From: Roseobacter sp. GAI101
GTDB lineage: Bacteria; Pseudomonadota; Alphaproteobacteria; Rhodobacterales; Rhodobacteraceae
Length of the DNA stretch: 64,000 bases
Direction: 5' to 3'
Assembly (NCBI RefSeq): GCF_000156335.1
Contig: NZ_DS999214.1
Coordinates: 84,825-148,824 of the forward strand
Shown here: in pieces, positions 1 through 9,158 of the stretch
Layout of the letters: each line of letters opens with the position of its first letter
Position numbering within the stretch: position 1 is the stretch's first letter
The notes under the pieces: generated by a model
Seen by the model: the letters and a program-made list of their open reading frames with translations, nothing else
Told to the model about the DNA's origin: nothing
Database searches by the model: none
Position numbers and translations under genes: made by a program

Positions 1-730
1 GCGCCAAAAGCACAATTGCGGACAGACCAAACCAGAACCCGCGCAAAATCACCCGCAGCAGGTTCGGCGACATAGCTACATAGCGCAGCCCGGCGGAAAA
101 TGCGCTCCCCATCGGCTCGCGTGGAAGATGCGATTCACGCGGCGGTGATTTCCAGCGCAGCAACGCCAGGATGATCGCGATATAGCTTAGCGCATTGACC
201 GCAAAAGCCGCCGCGACACCTGCAAGTGCCACAATCGCACCGCCCGCTGCCGGGCCAACGCTGCGCATCAGGTTGAAGCCCATGCTGTTCAGTGACACGG
301 CCGAGGGCAACTCCTCTCTCGAGACGATATCGCCCATCGTCGCCTGCCAGGACGGGTTGTGCAGCGCGGTGCCACAGCCAATCAAGAAGGTGAAGGCCAG
401 CAGTGACCACGGCGAAAGCCACCCCTCAAACGCCATGAACGTCAGGCTGATGGAGACGACAAACATAAAGGCCTGCGCAATCAACATCACCCGTCTGCGA
501 TCGAAGTTATCGGCAAACACCCCCGCCAGAAGCGAAAAGATCATGATGGGCAACGCGACCGAACCCTGAACAAGTGCGACCATGTGCTGGGAATCCGACA
601 GCGAAGTCATCAGCCAAGCCGCACCGACAGCCTGCACCAGTCCGCCAAAGTTGGACGCCAACGCCGCAATCCAGAGCGACCGAAAGGTCTGGTTGCGAAA
701 TAACACCAATGGCGAGACGCGATCCGGCAC
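1..730 (-). CDS. MFS transporter, EntS/DUF894-like exporter (partial, C-terminus outside window)
   Basis: The minus-strand frame is open from a GTG at 728-730 to the window edge, giving about 243 residues with no stop. The protein begins VPDRVSPLVLFRNQTFRSLW and then shows several hydrophobic helices, including a stretch with ASNFGGLVQAVGAAWLM and the loop DNFDRRRVM that matches the MFS loop 2-3 motif (D-x-x-x-R-R). This layout is typical of the DUF894/EntS-type major facilitator group, which exports small molecules or siderophores by proton antiport. The GTG start is supported by an AGGGGG ribosome site about 8 bases upstream. It is divergent from the unknown protease-like module. The substrate cannot be told from sequence. 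Confidence 0.8.
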   Translation of the reverse strand, partial: MPDRVSPLVLFRNQTFRSLWIAALASNFGGLVQAVGAAWLMTSLSDSQHMVALVQGSVALPIMIFSLLAGVFADNFDRRRVMLIAQAFMFVVSISLTFMAFEGWLSPWSLLAFTFLIGCGTALHNPSWQATMGDIVSREELPSAVSLNSMGFNLMRSVGPAAGGAIVALAGVAAAFAVNALSYIAIILALLRWKSPPRESHLPREPMGSAFSAGLRYVAMSPNLLRVILRGFWFGLSAIVLLA

Positions 731-935
731 GCAATTTGCCCCCTGTTTGCTTCTGTCCCTTGGTAAAGCGACTTGAGGAGGACTGTCGAGCGGAAGTGGC
801 GATTGAACGACAAACCTTGTCCCGCGGCATGCTCGTTTAGCGGACGACCGGGCGCATGTTGCCCAAAAACAGACTATGTATATCCAAAAGTGTATTATAC
901 CCTTACCCGAAGTGATTACCAAGCCGGGGGTCTGC

Positions 936-1682
936 ATGAAAACGTGGCAGGATTTATCGCCGGAACAGCAGCATTTTTTAAAAAGTTTCCTCAAGACCAG
1001 TGTTCGCGACCTGTTCCGGGACAAGTATAAGACTGAAACCAACAAAGGCATTATCGACGCCTTTGGCAGGTTCGCAGACCTTGATGCACTTTTTGATGAA
1101 CGCGCGGCACTGGTGCCTGACGATTATCCGGAAAAGGCCAACGTCGTTGCACAGGCAGAAACAGCCCGCGCGCGCAATCAGGCAGGGGCGTTTGACGATG
1201 CAACGCAACGCATGGCCCCTGCTATTCAGGCGATGGAACGGTTGCGTGCCGATTTGACTGCTGCCGCCGATCTGCTGCGCGCCGAAGTCGGACCTGTCGC
1301 TGGTGTGGGATTTGCCGAAGCATCGATCACCGCGATAGATCAGGCACGTCAGGTCGTGTTGCGCCCGCTAGCAGACCCGCTTCCGACCAAGGCACAGATG
1401 GACGAAGCCCAAGCCACCCTCGCGACATTCGAGCAGGCTGTCAACGCCGCCTACGTCGAAGCCGGTGCGCTGCCTGCGGCCCTCGCGGCCATGGAAAAGG
1501 CAAAGGGAATGGCGACAGCGCGGCTGGCTGAAGTCGCAGCAATGGACAACACCGCGTTTGCGTCGACGCCCCAATCAGGCCCCCTTGCTGCGGCGGTTCA
1601 AAAAGCAAAAGACTTGCAAACCGCTATTACGGCCGTTGATCAGAATGACGCTGTTGCCCTTCGCACGCTTGCCGGGCACTGA
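936..1682 (+). CDS. Unknown helical, alanine-rich protein; possibly the N-terminal part of the following protease-like gene
   Basis: About 248 residues, rich in Ala, Glu and Lys, with long predicted helices and no signal peptide or membrane segment. The ATG at 936 is preferred over an in-frame ATG at 876 because a GGGGG stretch lies 5-6 bases upstream and the first 20 residues of the longer form look non-coding. The stop at 1680-1682 comes just before the large downstream ORF, whose frame is already open from 1649. Re-reading one base at the GGG of 1674-1676 would join the two into one helical protein of roughly 1290 residues (joint reading LRTLAGALTAWLTLDEA). I do not recognise a family. It may be a separate gene or the front of an interrupted one. 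Confidence 0.6.
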   Translation: MKTWQDLSPEQQHFLKSFLKTSVRDLFRDKYKTETNKGIIDAFGRFADLDALFDERAALVPDDYPEKANVVAQAETARARNQAGAFDDATQRMAPAIQAMERLRADLTAAADLLRAEVGPVAGVGFAEASITAIDQARQVVLRPLADPLPTKAQMDEAQATLATFEQAVNAAYVEAGALPAALAAMEKAKGMATARLAEVAAMDNTAFASTPQSGPLAAAVQKAKDLQTAITAVDQNDAVALRTLAGH

Positions 1683-1696
1683 CGGCATGGCTGACG

Positions 1697-4600
1697 TTGG
1701 ACGAAGCCACATCACTGGTCGACGACGCGACGACGGTCATCATCGCAAAGATTCAGGCGATCTATGACGCTGCCAAGGAAGACATAGAAGACGCCCTGGA
1801 CATCGACATGACCTCTTATGACGGCCAACCCGAAACGCCGCAGTTGTTGTCGACGCAAGCAAAGATCAGTACGGACAAACAGTTGGTCCTTTCGACCCTG
1901 GCCACACGCGATCCGGTCGAGATTCTGAAGCTTGAGCCACTGATCGAAACGACCCATTCGAACATCATTACACTCTACGATCTTACGATCGATATTGATG
2001 TACGGATTCAAAAGGAAACGTATAAAACTCTTGGCGCATCGGATGCCCACGCCGATGGCATCGTGGCACTGCTCGATGCGAATGACGACGCGGGCGAAGC
2101 CGTGATCGCAATCCTGGAGCGCAATAAAGCGGTCCTCAAGGGGCAAGAGGCCACACGAACCTATATTGAGGACAAGGGAAAGGAAGCAAAGCAACTGGCC
2201 GCCGAACTGGCTGCTATAAATGCCGAATGGACGCCCTTGAACGACGATTTCAAAGAAAAACTTGCCGATTACAATGAGAAAAAGAAGGCTTTTGCCGAGG
2301 AGAAAGAACGCGTGACCCTGCTTGGTGGCGATGCCACCGACGAAGACCGCGCCGCCGTCAAAGCCGCCCGCCTTGCGGAACAGGCGGCATTCCAGGTCGG
2401 TTTGCTTGCTCAAACCGCCAAAGACGAAAAGGAGACCGAATACCACGAGAAGAAGGCAGAGGTGGACATTTCTGAAAAGGAACTGAAAGCCGCGAAAGGC
2501 CAGCGTGCCATGCTTGATGCGATCACGTTCGGCCCGCTATCCCCCCTTGCTGCGCATCCGATCCCGGATGAAATGTTGGAGGATGTGGTCAAACTTTTCG
2601 GCAGCAACCCTGATATTGCCATTCAGACCTGTGCCTTGGCACCTGATGCCAAGGACCAAAAGGCGCTGGCGCAGACGGCTCTGTTGATGGCCGCGCAATG
2701 CGAGGCGAATTTCCTCTGGCAACCGCCTGCCGGCAGCGATGGTGTCGTGCCCCCTGAGAAGACAATGGGACAAGAGAACGCCGCAAACTACGCAAAACAT
2801 GCGTTGAAGCAGGCCGCATTTTTCGGGGCCGAGTTCGCAGCCGAAGCAGAGGTGGCCGTGGCAAACGGTGTCCCGCACAAGCAAGATGCCAAGATGCGTG
2901 CCCTGACCGATTATTCGATGAAAAACGTCGCTGCCTCGCGGGCGATCGGTGCCGCCGAAACCGTGATTCAGCGCACCCCCGCCTCCGGTGGAGTGCCCGC
3001 AGGCATCAAGCTTGACCTAAACAGCGCTGCGTTCAACACAATGCTGATCGAACAGCGTCACGGCTTTGACTCCGCGTTCAGGGCCACGGTGACGTTAACC
3101 GAACAGATGGGAAATCTGCAAAATTTCTTTGGCGACGCGACCAAAGGCGACACCCGTCGCGCCGAGGCGGAAGCCATTTTGAATTCGGTCACGACCGTGC
3201 CGGCCTCGCCTGCTGCGCGGTCTCTGCTAAGCACGCAAATGGGCATTCCCGCAGAAGATTTCGACGACCCGTTGAAGGCCGATGAGGTCAAGGAGAAAAT
3301 TCAGGTCGGCATCCTCAAGGCAGTGACGACGCCCATCGCCCAAGGTGATGTGGGATCGTGTTTCGCCACAGCACCACTGCGCAAATTGCAAAACGACGAC
3401 CCCGTGGCGCTGATGGAGATGTACCGCGACATCGCCACGACAGGTGTGTTCAATCCCAAGCATGGCCGCCCTGTCCCCGCTGTCACCAACCTGCCGCCGG
3501 GCGACGAACCCCTGGCGCGCAGCCTGGAATATTCCATCGCCACGGCAGCGGCCCGTCTGCAAAACAGCCGTGAACGCAGGCACATGAACGCGACGATGTT
3601 CGGGGCCTACGATCCATCCGAACCATCCCTGGGCGGGCTCAAGAACGAAGTGGACACCGATGCGTGGCGGAAACTTGAACCCAAGCTGCAGCAAGCCGTG
3701 ATCGGGGGATATACTTTCGTTTATGATCCCACCCGCAATGCTGGTGCGGTAAGCGCGGATGGATCGTCGTCCAAGGGCGTTTACAAGATGGTCACGGTCG
3801 ACACCAAAGAAGAAGTGCTGTCGCAAGCCGACTTTGTTAAATTTATCAAACGCAAGGCATTGGAAGCCGTTGCCGCCGCAGGGCTTGGCGACGCCGATCG
3901 CGACAAGCTCACGGCCTATATCGACGAATCTGCGTTTATCAACGGGATCGACAAGCTGGCCGGCAGCGACAAGCCTTGGGAAATGCAGTTTGGCGGATGG
4001 GGCGATTCCGCGGGCGCAGTCTTGTTGCCACAGGACGACGGCAGCAAGCGCCCTGAAAACCTGCGCGGGCATGATGTGGTCAGCGAAGACGGAAGCGACA
4101 GCACTGGCGAGCGCGCGGTCAAGGTTCTCAAGGCCATCGCGGGGATGGGAGGCGGTGACATGACGATGGTGTCAACTGGGGGAATCCACGCCTTCAACGC
4201 CGTGGCCCCCGAGGGGGAATTTGCAAAACTCAACGATCCGCCGGGATTTGATGCAAATGTCCAGGCCAAGCTGGTTGATCCGGGCCTCAAGATCGCGACG
4301 GACAAGCTGCCCAAGGACCGTGCGGCCTATCTTTACGGTAAGCGGATCGATGCCGTGCTGCCTTGGGCGGCAGACGACGCCGAGGTAGACCTGATCAAGG
4401 CCGCACTCGCCACGCCCCCCGATACCGACATGACCCCGGCCAAGCTTGAGGCCTATATCAGCAGCAAACTCGAGCCCTGGAAAACCGCGACCGTCAACCG
4501 CAAGTCAAATGAATGGACCGCCAAGCAGAACCCCCTGCCCGCCCCTGGCGAGATCAGACAGAAAAAGGCCGATCTGCTGGCTGCCGAAAACGAGCGACAG

Positions 4601-4819
4601 AAAAAGGCCGTGACCACGATGATGGCAGCTGAAATGGGTGTCCCCACATTCGTGATCGCCGATTCAAATTGGGGCAGCGAAGCGGACAAGGCCATGTTCG
4701 TCATTGCGCCTGACCCGCTGACCGGCGAACCACGCATGTGGGTCAAATGGGTCGTCAGCGGTACAATGTCGCCGATGGAAGACAAATGGCTCAATACGAA
4801 CTGGGTCAAAGACCAATGA
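1697..4819 (+). CDS. Large protein with papain-like Cys/His/Asn signature (putative cysteine protease), unknown family
   Basis: 1040 residues counted from a TTG codon. Residues 1-300 are charged and helical with coiled-coil character around 160-270. Residues 545-560 read TPIAQGDVGSCFATAP, very like the Q-x-G-x-C-G-S-C-(W/F)-A active site of papain-fold peptidases, giving Gln549 and Cys555. Candidate partners are His831 in STGGIHAFNAV and Asn991 in ADSNWGS, the latter like the papain NSWG box. The His-Asn spacing (160 residues) is much larger than in papain, so this would be a divergent C1-like fold or another Cys-His-Asn enzyme. There is no signal peptide. The TTG start has no convincing ribosome site, and the frame continues upstream to 1649, so the true start may lie in the preceding ORF through a frameshift. 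Function is inferred from motifs only. Confidence 0.7.
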   Translation: MDEATSLVDDATTVIIAKIQAIYDAAKEDIEDALDIDMTSYDGQPETPQLLSTQAKISTDKQLVLSTLATRDPVEILKLEPLIETTHSNIITLYDLTIDIDVRIQKETYKTLGASDAHADGIVALLDANDDAGEAVIAILERNKAVLKGQEATRTYIEDKGKEAKQLAAELAAINAEWTPLNDDFKEKLADYNEKKKAFAEEKERVTLLGGDATDEDRAAVKAARLAEQAAFQVGLLAQTAKDEKETEYHEKKAEVDISEKELKAAKGQRAMLDAITFGPLSPLAAHPIPDEMLEDVVKLFGSNPDIAIQTCALAPDAKDQKALAQTALLMAAQCEANFLWQPPAGSDGVVPPEKTMGQENAANYAKHALKQAAFFGAEFAAEAEVAVANGVPHKQDAKMRALTDYSMKNVAASRAIGAAETVIQRTPASGGVPAGIKLDLNSAAFNTMLIEQRHGFDSAFRATVTLTEQMGNLQNFFGDATKGDTRRAEAEAILNSVTTVPASPAARSLLSTQMGIPAEDFDDPLKADEVKEKIQVGILKAVTTPIAQGDVGSCFATAPLRKLQNDDPVALMEMYRDIATTGVFNPKHGRPVPAVTNLPPGDEPLARSLEYSIATAAARLQNSRERRHMNATMFGAYDPSEPSLGGLKNEVDTDAWRKLEPKLQQAVIGGYTFVYDPTRNAGAVSADGSSSKGVYKMVTVDTKEEVLSQADFVKFIKRKALEAVAAAGLGDADRDKLTAYIDESAFINGIDKLAGSDKPWEMQFGGWGDSAGAVLLPQDDGSKRPENLRGHDVVSEDGSDSTGERAVKVLKAIAGMGGGDMTMVSTGGIHAFNAVAPEGEFAKLNDPPGFDANVQAKLVDPGLKIATDKLPKDRAAYLYGKRIDAVLPWAADDAEVDLIKAALATPPDTDMTPAKLEAYISSKLEPWKTATVNRKSNEWTAKQNPLPAPGEIRQKKADLLAAENERQKKAVTTMMAAEMGVPTFVIADSNWGSEADKAMFVIAPDPLTGEPRMWVKWVVSGTMSPMEDKWLNTNWVKDQ

Positions 4820-4860
4820 TATATTAAGACGAACGACACCAAGGAAAGGTGACCTAGACC

Positions 4861-5304
4861 ATGGACCTACCGCAGATTGACCTGATGATAAATGCAACGG
4901 GCATGCCGATGGTGCGCGTCGCCTACGAAGCTGAATATACTGAAATCGGCCCGCTGATCGCTGCCGTGCCAGCGCTGGTCCAGCCCGATCATGCGCAAGA
5001 TGCGGCTTTGGCCGTGAACCACCTGAGCGAGGGTTTCGAGTATGGCGTGATCCTTGACCCCCAGTCGTTCCGCGCCGAATACATGGCGCAGTATGATGCG
5101 GAAGAAGGGGCCAACTGGCAGCAGGGCCAGCCCCGTCTGCGGGATTTTGGCATGCCTGACCTGTCGCTGCTGGCCCCGCCTTCGATTGATGACGGAACCT
5201 TGGTTTTCTTTGCCGACGACAAATATCTGGGGCTGGCCTACCACGTTACCATGTCGCTGTCGGACCCGTCACCGGATTACCAACCGCTGCCCGTCGCCCC
5301 GTAA
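4861..5304 (+). CDS. Small acidic hypothetical protein, probable partner of the protease-like protein
   Basis: 147 residues, acidic, no signal peptide or membrane helix. It starts 41 bases after the stop of the protease-like gene on the same strand, and AAGG/AGGTGA sequences lie upstream of the ATG, so the two are probably co-transcribed. The sequence has beta-type stretches (MPMVRVAYEAEYTEIGPLI, GTLVFFADDKYLGLAYHV) and a proline-rich tail. I do not recognise the family. Its place directly behind a large putative protease suggests a chaperone, inhibitor or immunity-like partner, but nothing in the sequence proves that. Confidence 0.65.
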   Translation: MDLPQIDLMINATGMPMVRVAYEAEYTEIGPLIAAVPALVQPDHAQDAALAVNHLSEGFEYGVILDPQSFRAEYMAQYDAEEGANWQQGQPRLRDFGMPDLSLLAPPSIDDGTLVFFADDKYLGLAYHVTMSLSDPSPDYQPLPVAP

Positions 5305-5337
5305 CACGAGCAACAGACAGCTTCTTGGCTCAATCGC

Positions 5338-6933
5338 TTAAGCAGCGGTCCGCAACGCTTCGTCCACTTTGCCAAGCGACGTGATAGCCGCCCCCCGGAC
5401 GTTGACGGGTTTGAACCCGTTCTTCCCGTCCACCGTCTGAAAGAACGGCGTGTCCAGCTCACTCTGGAATTCGCTCAACACTTTGCGGGCGTTTTCTTTC
5501 AGCAGTTCACGCTTTTGCCCGTCTGGTTCCTGCACCAGCGCTTCAAGGGCGTCCTCAAGACGGGAGTCGAGCGTGTCGAGATAGGTGAACAGCGTTTTGG
5601 TATCAGTGGCAATGGTCGGGAACTCTTCGCCCTGACACACGGCCAGGATCGAATCCTGTAGCTTTATCAGTTCCGAGTTGAGCGAAATGCGGGTTTTGGA
5701 CCAATCCAAGCGGGCGCGTACATAGGGCACGACGCCAGCGGGAATATCCTTTTCCGCTGCGGTCTGTTCGGCGGCATGCGCATCGGCGATCAACTTTTTC
5801 AGACCCGGTACCGCCTTCATGGCACCGGCAAAATCATCCGCCTCACCTTTTTCCGTGAAATAGGCCAGAACCGCACGCATTTTGCCCACGTCCCCCATCC
5901 CGCGCTGCAACAGATCAAGAATGGCTGGCTCAAGGTCTGCGCGAGCTTCACGCCAGCCAGCGCCGGGGTCTGCCGCGTTGTCGTCTGCGTTTTCCGGCGG
6001 ATTCTGATCCGTCGACGGCGCAGCAGCAGCCTGTTCGGCCAAGCGTGCAATCGCATCGCCCAATGCCTTGGCCGTGCCGGTCGCCTTTTTTGCGTCGCCC
6101 GATGCAATCTGATCATCCAGCATGCCATGCACCGCGCGCAAGCGTGACGCACCATCGACCTCGCCCAAGGCATCAATGCGCTTTGACAGGACGGCCGACA
6201 CCTCGGCAAGACGCTTGAGGGCCGGGTCTTCGGTTTTTGCCGACGCATCTGCTGCGGTGCCTTGACCTGAAAGTTTTGCAATCGCCCGCTCAAGCTTGGT
6301 CAGCATATCGTCGGCCTTGGGCAAATCACCGCCCTGAAGCGCGCCCACCGCCGTTTTGAACCCGGCAACCAACGGGGCCTGCGCATCTGGTTTCACGCCC
6401 TTGATTGCGCCCTGAACCTGCAACGCGCGCGCCTTGAGCTTCTTGAGCAACTCCGCATCGTCACTAGCAGCGTCAGGCGCATTCTTTGCCGCATCTTCGT
6501 TTTCAGCCGCTTCGCTGACGTCATCGTTTCCATCACCCTCATCATCCGCGACATCATCCAGCAATCCGTCATCGGGCATGTCTTCGATATCTTCTTCCAG
6601 AACATTGCCGCTGGAATCCAGGACCAGCACGTTCATCGGAATTTTTTCAAACTTCAGGAATTTCTTGAGCTTTTTGGCCATCTGCGGCAACTCGCGCTCA
6701 CAGGTCAATTCGATGACGCGGCCTTTGACCTTGGCGGTACCGTACCCCAGCTTGGTGCCCGTGCTTTCACCGCGGGCAACGCGACCGATGACTTCGGGCT
6801 TTTTCTTGCGATCCAAAACGAACACGTCTTCTTTGGGATCATTGCCCGGACAATAGGCAAAACTCAAATCACGCTTCTTGGCCATGGCCATCATCTTCTT
6901 AAGCTGATCACCCCGTAATGCGATATCGCCCAT
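5338..6933 (-). CDS. Unknown acidic, helical protein convergent to the protease-like module
   Basis: 531 residues from the ATG at 6933, chosen because AAAAGGAA lies about 8 bases upstream; an in-frame start at 6990 has no such site. Residues 1-110 form a compact basic region (MGDIALRGDQLKKMMAMAKK, then LSFAYCPGNDPKEDVFVLDR) ending in KIPMNVLVLDSSG. Residues 115-165 are strongly acidic and low in complexity, and the rest is a series of helices rich in Ala, Lys, Asp and Leu. There is no signal peptide. The gene converges with the small acidic protein, 33 bases apart. The family is not recognised. The N-terminal block looks like a folded module, and the acidic linker and helical tail suggest a scaffold or a secreted-substrate type protein. 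Confidence 0.7.
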   Translation of the reverse strand: MGDIALRGDQLKKMMAMAKKRDLSFAYCPGNDPKEDVFVLDRKKKPEVIGRVARGESTGTKLGYGTAKVKGRVIELTCERELPQMAKKLKKFLKFEKIPMNVLVLDSSGNVLEEDIEDMPDDGLLDDVADDEGDGNDDVSEAAENEDAAKNAPDAASDDAELLKKLKARALQVQGAIKGVKPDAQAPLVAGFKTAVGALQGGDLPKADDMLTKLERAIAKLSGQGTAADASAKTEDPALKRLAEVSAVLSKRIDALGEVDGASRLRAVHGMLDDQIASGDAKKATGTAKALGDAIARLAEQAAAAPSTDQNPPENADDNAADPGAGWREARADLEPAILDLLQRGMGDVGKMRAVLAYFTEKGEADDFAGAMKAVPGLKKLIADAHAAEQTAAEKDIPAGVVPYVRARLDWSKTRISLNSELIKLQDSILAVCQGEEFPTIATDTKTLFTYLDTLDSRLEDALEALVQEPDGQKRELLKENARKVLSEFQSELDTPFFQTVDGKNGFKPVNVRGAAITSLGKVDEALRTAA

Positions 6934-7165
6934 GAAACTATTCCTTTTCGCTTCGTTGTCTGCCCCATCAATTTGAGCATGCGCTGACAATCAGCCTACA
7001 CCAAAACAGCAATCTGACAATTCCCAAAGCCGCTGACCGTGGCCGATATCTTTGGGGCTTTGGCCTACATCTTGCTGGGCCCCCTCTTTCTACAAGAAAA
7101 ACCCGGGGTCTGGTTTCCTGCCCCCAAACCACCTAAATGACAGTCAGTAAACAAGGAGACGTTGC

Positions 7166-8392
7166 ATGCAGAAAGTGGCCTTGCCCGAACGCCCGACCTG
7201 GCGGGAGCACGCGCAGGACGTCGGCTTTACCTTCGCCGATATGCACGGTGCCCCCTATTGGGATGAGACGTCGGCCTACGCCTTCTCGCTCGAGCAGATC
7301 GAAAACGACATCGAAGATCCCGCGACCGAACTGCATGCCATGTGTCGCGAGGCAGTCGTCCATATTCTGCAAAGCGAGGACCTGCTGGACCGTCTCGCGA
7401 TCCCGGAGGCGCATCGTGATCTTATCGCCGAAAGCTGGCATCGGGGCGATCCGGAAATCTACGGGCGTTTCGATTTCGCCTATAGCGGCAATGGCCCCGC
7501 CAAACTGCTGGAATACAACGCAGATACGCCAACTTCGCTTTATGAAAGTGCGGCCTTTCAGTGGCAATGGCTCGAAGATCAGCTTGCCGCTGGCGTGTTG
7601 CCAGAGGGTACGGATCAGTTCAACGGCATTCACGAGGCTTTGGTCGCACGGTTCGGCGCGGTGTTCGAGCCAGGGAGCGACCTGCATTTCACCGCCGTCA
7701 GCGGCAACCCCGAGGATTACGGCACCGTAGAAGCGATGGGCTGGGCCGCCCGCGAGGCTGGGTTGGGCGCACATTATTGCGATCTGGAAAAGATCGCGAT
7801 CAGTGACGAAGGGCAGTTTCTGGACGATGAGGATCGCATCATGGGGGTCCTGTTCAAGCTTTACCCTTGGGAGAACTTGTTGCGCGACGACTATGCAAAT
7901 CACATCGCCGGGTCCCGCTGCCTGTTTCTGGAACCGGCATGGAAGGCGCTCTTGTCCAACAAGGGCCTTTTGCCGGTGCTATGGCAGATGTTCGAAGGCC
8001 ATCCAAATCTTCTGCCCGCTTTTTTTGAACAGGACGTTACTGACGCGATCATCAGACGTGGGCCCGCGGCCCCCAAAGTGGCCGAGGCTTTCGATCGCGC
8101 CGAGGCGCAAATGATCGCCGGCCATGTCACCAAGCCGATCTTGTCCCGTGAGGGCGCGTCGGTTTCAATCACCAAAGCCGGACAGATCATCGAACAGTTA
8201 CAGAATGCCGCTTATGCCGAACACCCCCGCATCATTCAGGCCTATGAACCCCTACCCCAACACGATGGGTTTCGCCCGATAATCGGCGCATGGGTGATCG
8301 GCGAAGCCTGCGCAGGCATCGGTATTCGCGAGGATCAGTCGCGCATCACGCAGGATCTATCGCGGTTCAAACCACATTACATCATTGCCTGA
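7166..8392 (+). CDS. Glutathionylspermidine synthase-like ATP-grasp protein (YgiC/YjfC family)
   Basis: 408 residues starting at an ATG with AAGGAGA about 6 bases upstream. The reading shows the family layout: RPTWREHAQDVGFTFADMHG at the N-terminus, then YGRFDFAYSGNGPAKLLEYNADTPTSLYE, which is the substrate and ATP-grasp core of the glutathionylspermidine synthetase C-terminal family, and LYPWENLLRDDYA further on. Enzymes of this fold ligate an amine to a carboxylate using ATP. The bacterial YgiC/YjfC members lack the amidase half and their substrate is not settled. It is followed 43 bases later by a YgiB-type lipoprotein, the usual partner, so the two are likely one operon. Confidence 0.88.
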   Translation: MQKVALPERPTWREHAQDVGFTFADMHGAPYWDETSAYAFSLEQIENDIEDPATELHAMCREAVVHILQSEDLLDRLAIPEAHRDLIAESWHRGDPEIYGRFDFAYSGNGPAKLLEYNADTPTSLYESAAFQWQWLEDQLAAGVLPEGTDQFNGIHEALVARFGAVFEPGSDLHFTAVSGNPEDYGTVEAMGWAAREAGLGAHYCDLEKIAISDEGQFLDDEDRIMGVLFKLYPWENLLRDDYANHIAGSRCLFLEPAWKALLSNKGLLPVLWQMFEGHPNLLPAFFEQDVTDAIIRRGPAAPKVAEAFDRAEAQMIAGHVTKPILSREGASVSITKAGQIIEQLQNAAYAEHPRIIQAYEPLPQHDGFRPIIGAWVIGEACAGIGIREDQSRITQDLSRFKPHYIIA

Positions 8393-8435
8393 TGTGCCCA
8401 ATAAAGCCAATATCTTACCGAAAGACAGGATTGTC

Positions 8436-9017
8436 ATGACCAAACGTTCCAGCCGCGTCGCGATCACCATTCTCGGAGCCACAGCCTTTGCTCTTGCAGG
8501 TTGCCGCGAAGAACAGGTGGACGCCAAGGCGTTCCCCGATTTGCAGACCTGCACCGCCGAAGCGACCCAAGGCGGCATGTTCACCGCCCAAGATTGCGAG
8601 AGCGCCGTCAACGCAGCAGAGACCCTTCATGTCGAAGCAGCCCCGCGTTATGACAGTCTCGAGGTATGCGAAGAACAGCACGGTGCGGATGCCTGCAGCA
8701 CGGAAGCCTCGGCAACCCAAGGCGGATCAGGCAGCATCTTCATGCCGCTGCTGGCTGGATATCTTATCGGTAATATGATGGGTGGACGTGCCGGCATGTC
8801 GGCAGGGCAACCCATGTATAAAACTTCGGGCGGGAAATATACCAATGCCGCACGCACCAGCACCTTTTCCACCAACAGCGGAGCAGCAAAGCTCAACACG
8901 TCGCAATTTACCCGTCCCGCCACGACTGCAGGCAAAACACCTATGACCCGCGCTACCGCCAGCTCTCGCGGTGGTTTCGGCAAAAGCTTTGGCGGGCGCA
9001 CGGGTTTTGGTGGCTGA
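8436..9017 (+). CDS. YgiB-like DUF1190 lipoprotein
   Basis: 193 residues from the ATG at 8436, with ACAGGA upstream; a longer in-frame start at 8385 would hide the signal peptide. The N-terminus has basic residues, a hydrophobic stretch (VAITILGATAFALAGC) and a lipobox with Cys, so it should be an outer-membrane or periplasmic lipoprotein. It contains the DUF1190 pattern of paired Cys (LQTCTAEATQGG, AQDCESAVN, VCEEQHGADAC) and a Gly/Ser/Thr-rich tail ending FGGRTGFGG. In Escherichia coli ygiB sits beside ygiC, as here. Its molecular role is unknown. Confidence 0.85.
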   Translation: MTKRSSRVAITILGATAFALAGCREEQVDAKAFPDLQTCTAEATQGGMFTAQDCESAVNAAETLHVEAAPRYDSLEVCEEQHGADACSTEASATQGGSGSIFMPLLAGYLIGNMMGGRAGMSAGQPMYKTSGGKYTNAARTSTFSTNSGAAKLNTSQFTRPATTAGKTPMTRATASSRGGFGKSFGGRTGFGG

Positions 9018-9140
9018 TATGATTGCGCGGACTTTTTGTTCAGATCGGTGCGCCCTACTCAACGGACCAATATAGAATACTGGCGTCGCGCAAACGGCCC
9101 TATTACGGTCATTGTCTTTAGATTTATGGATGTATGAAAT

Positions 9141-9158
9141 TTGATCCGAAGGGATCAA
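9141..9158. repeat. Inverted repeat at the 3' end of the chemotaxis operon
   Basis: TTGATCC and GGATCAA form a perfect 7-bp stem with a 4-base loop, overlapping the stop of the last chemotaxis gene. On the minus strand the loop reads CTTC. No strong T-run follows in that direction, so it could be a weak terminator or mRNA-stabilising hairpin. It differs from the FNR-type boxes further along because the half-sites continue into a longer stem. Confidence 0.5.

Noticed and set aside
3227..4072. Minus-strand 281-residue frame
   Set aside because: It lies inside the protease-like gene and has no recognisable domain.
9141..9158. FNR-type box TTGAT...ATCAA
   Set aside because: The spacing between the half-sites is 8, not 4, and the arms continue as a stem, so it is a hairpin rather than an FNR site.
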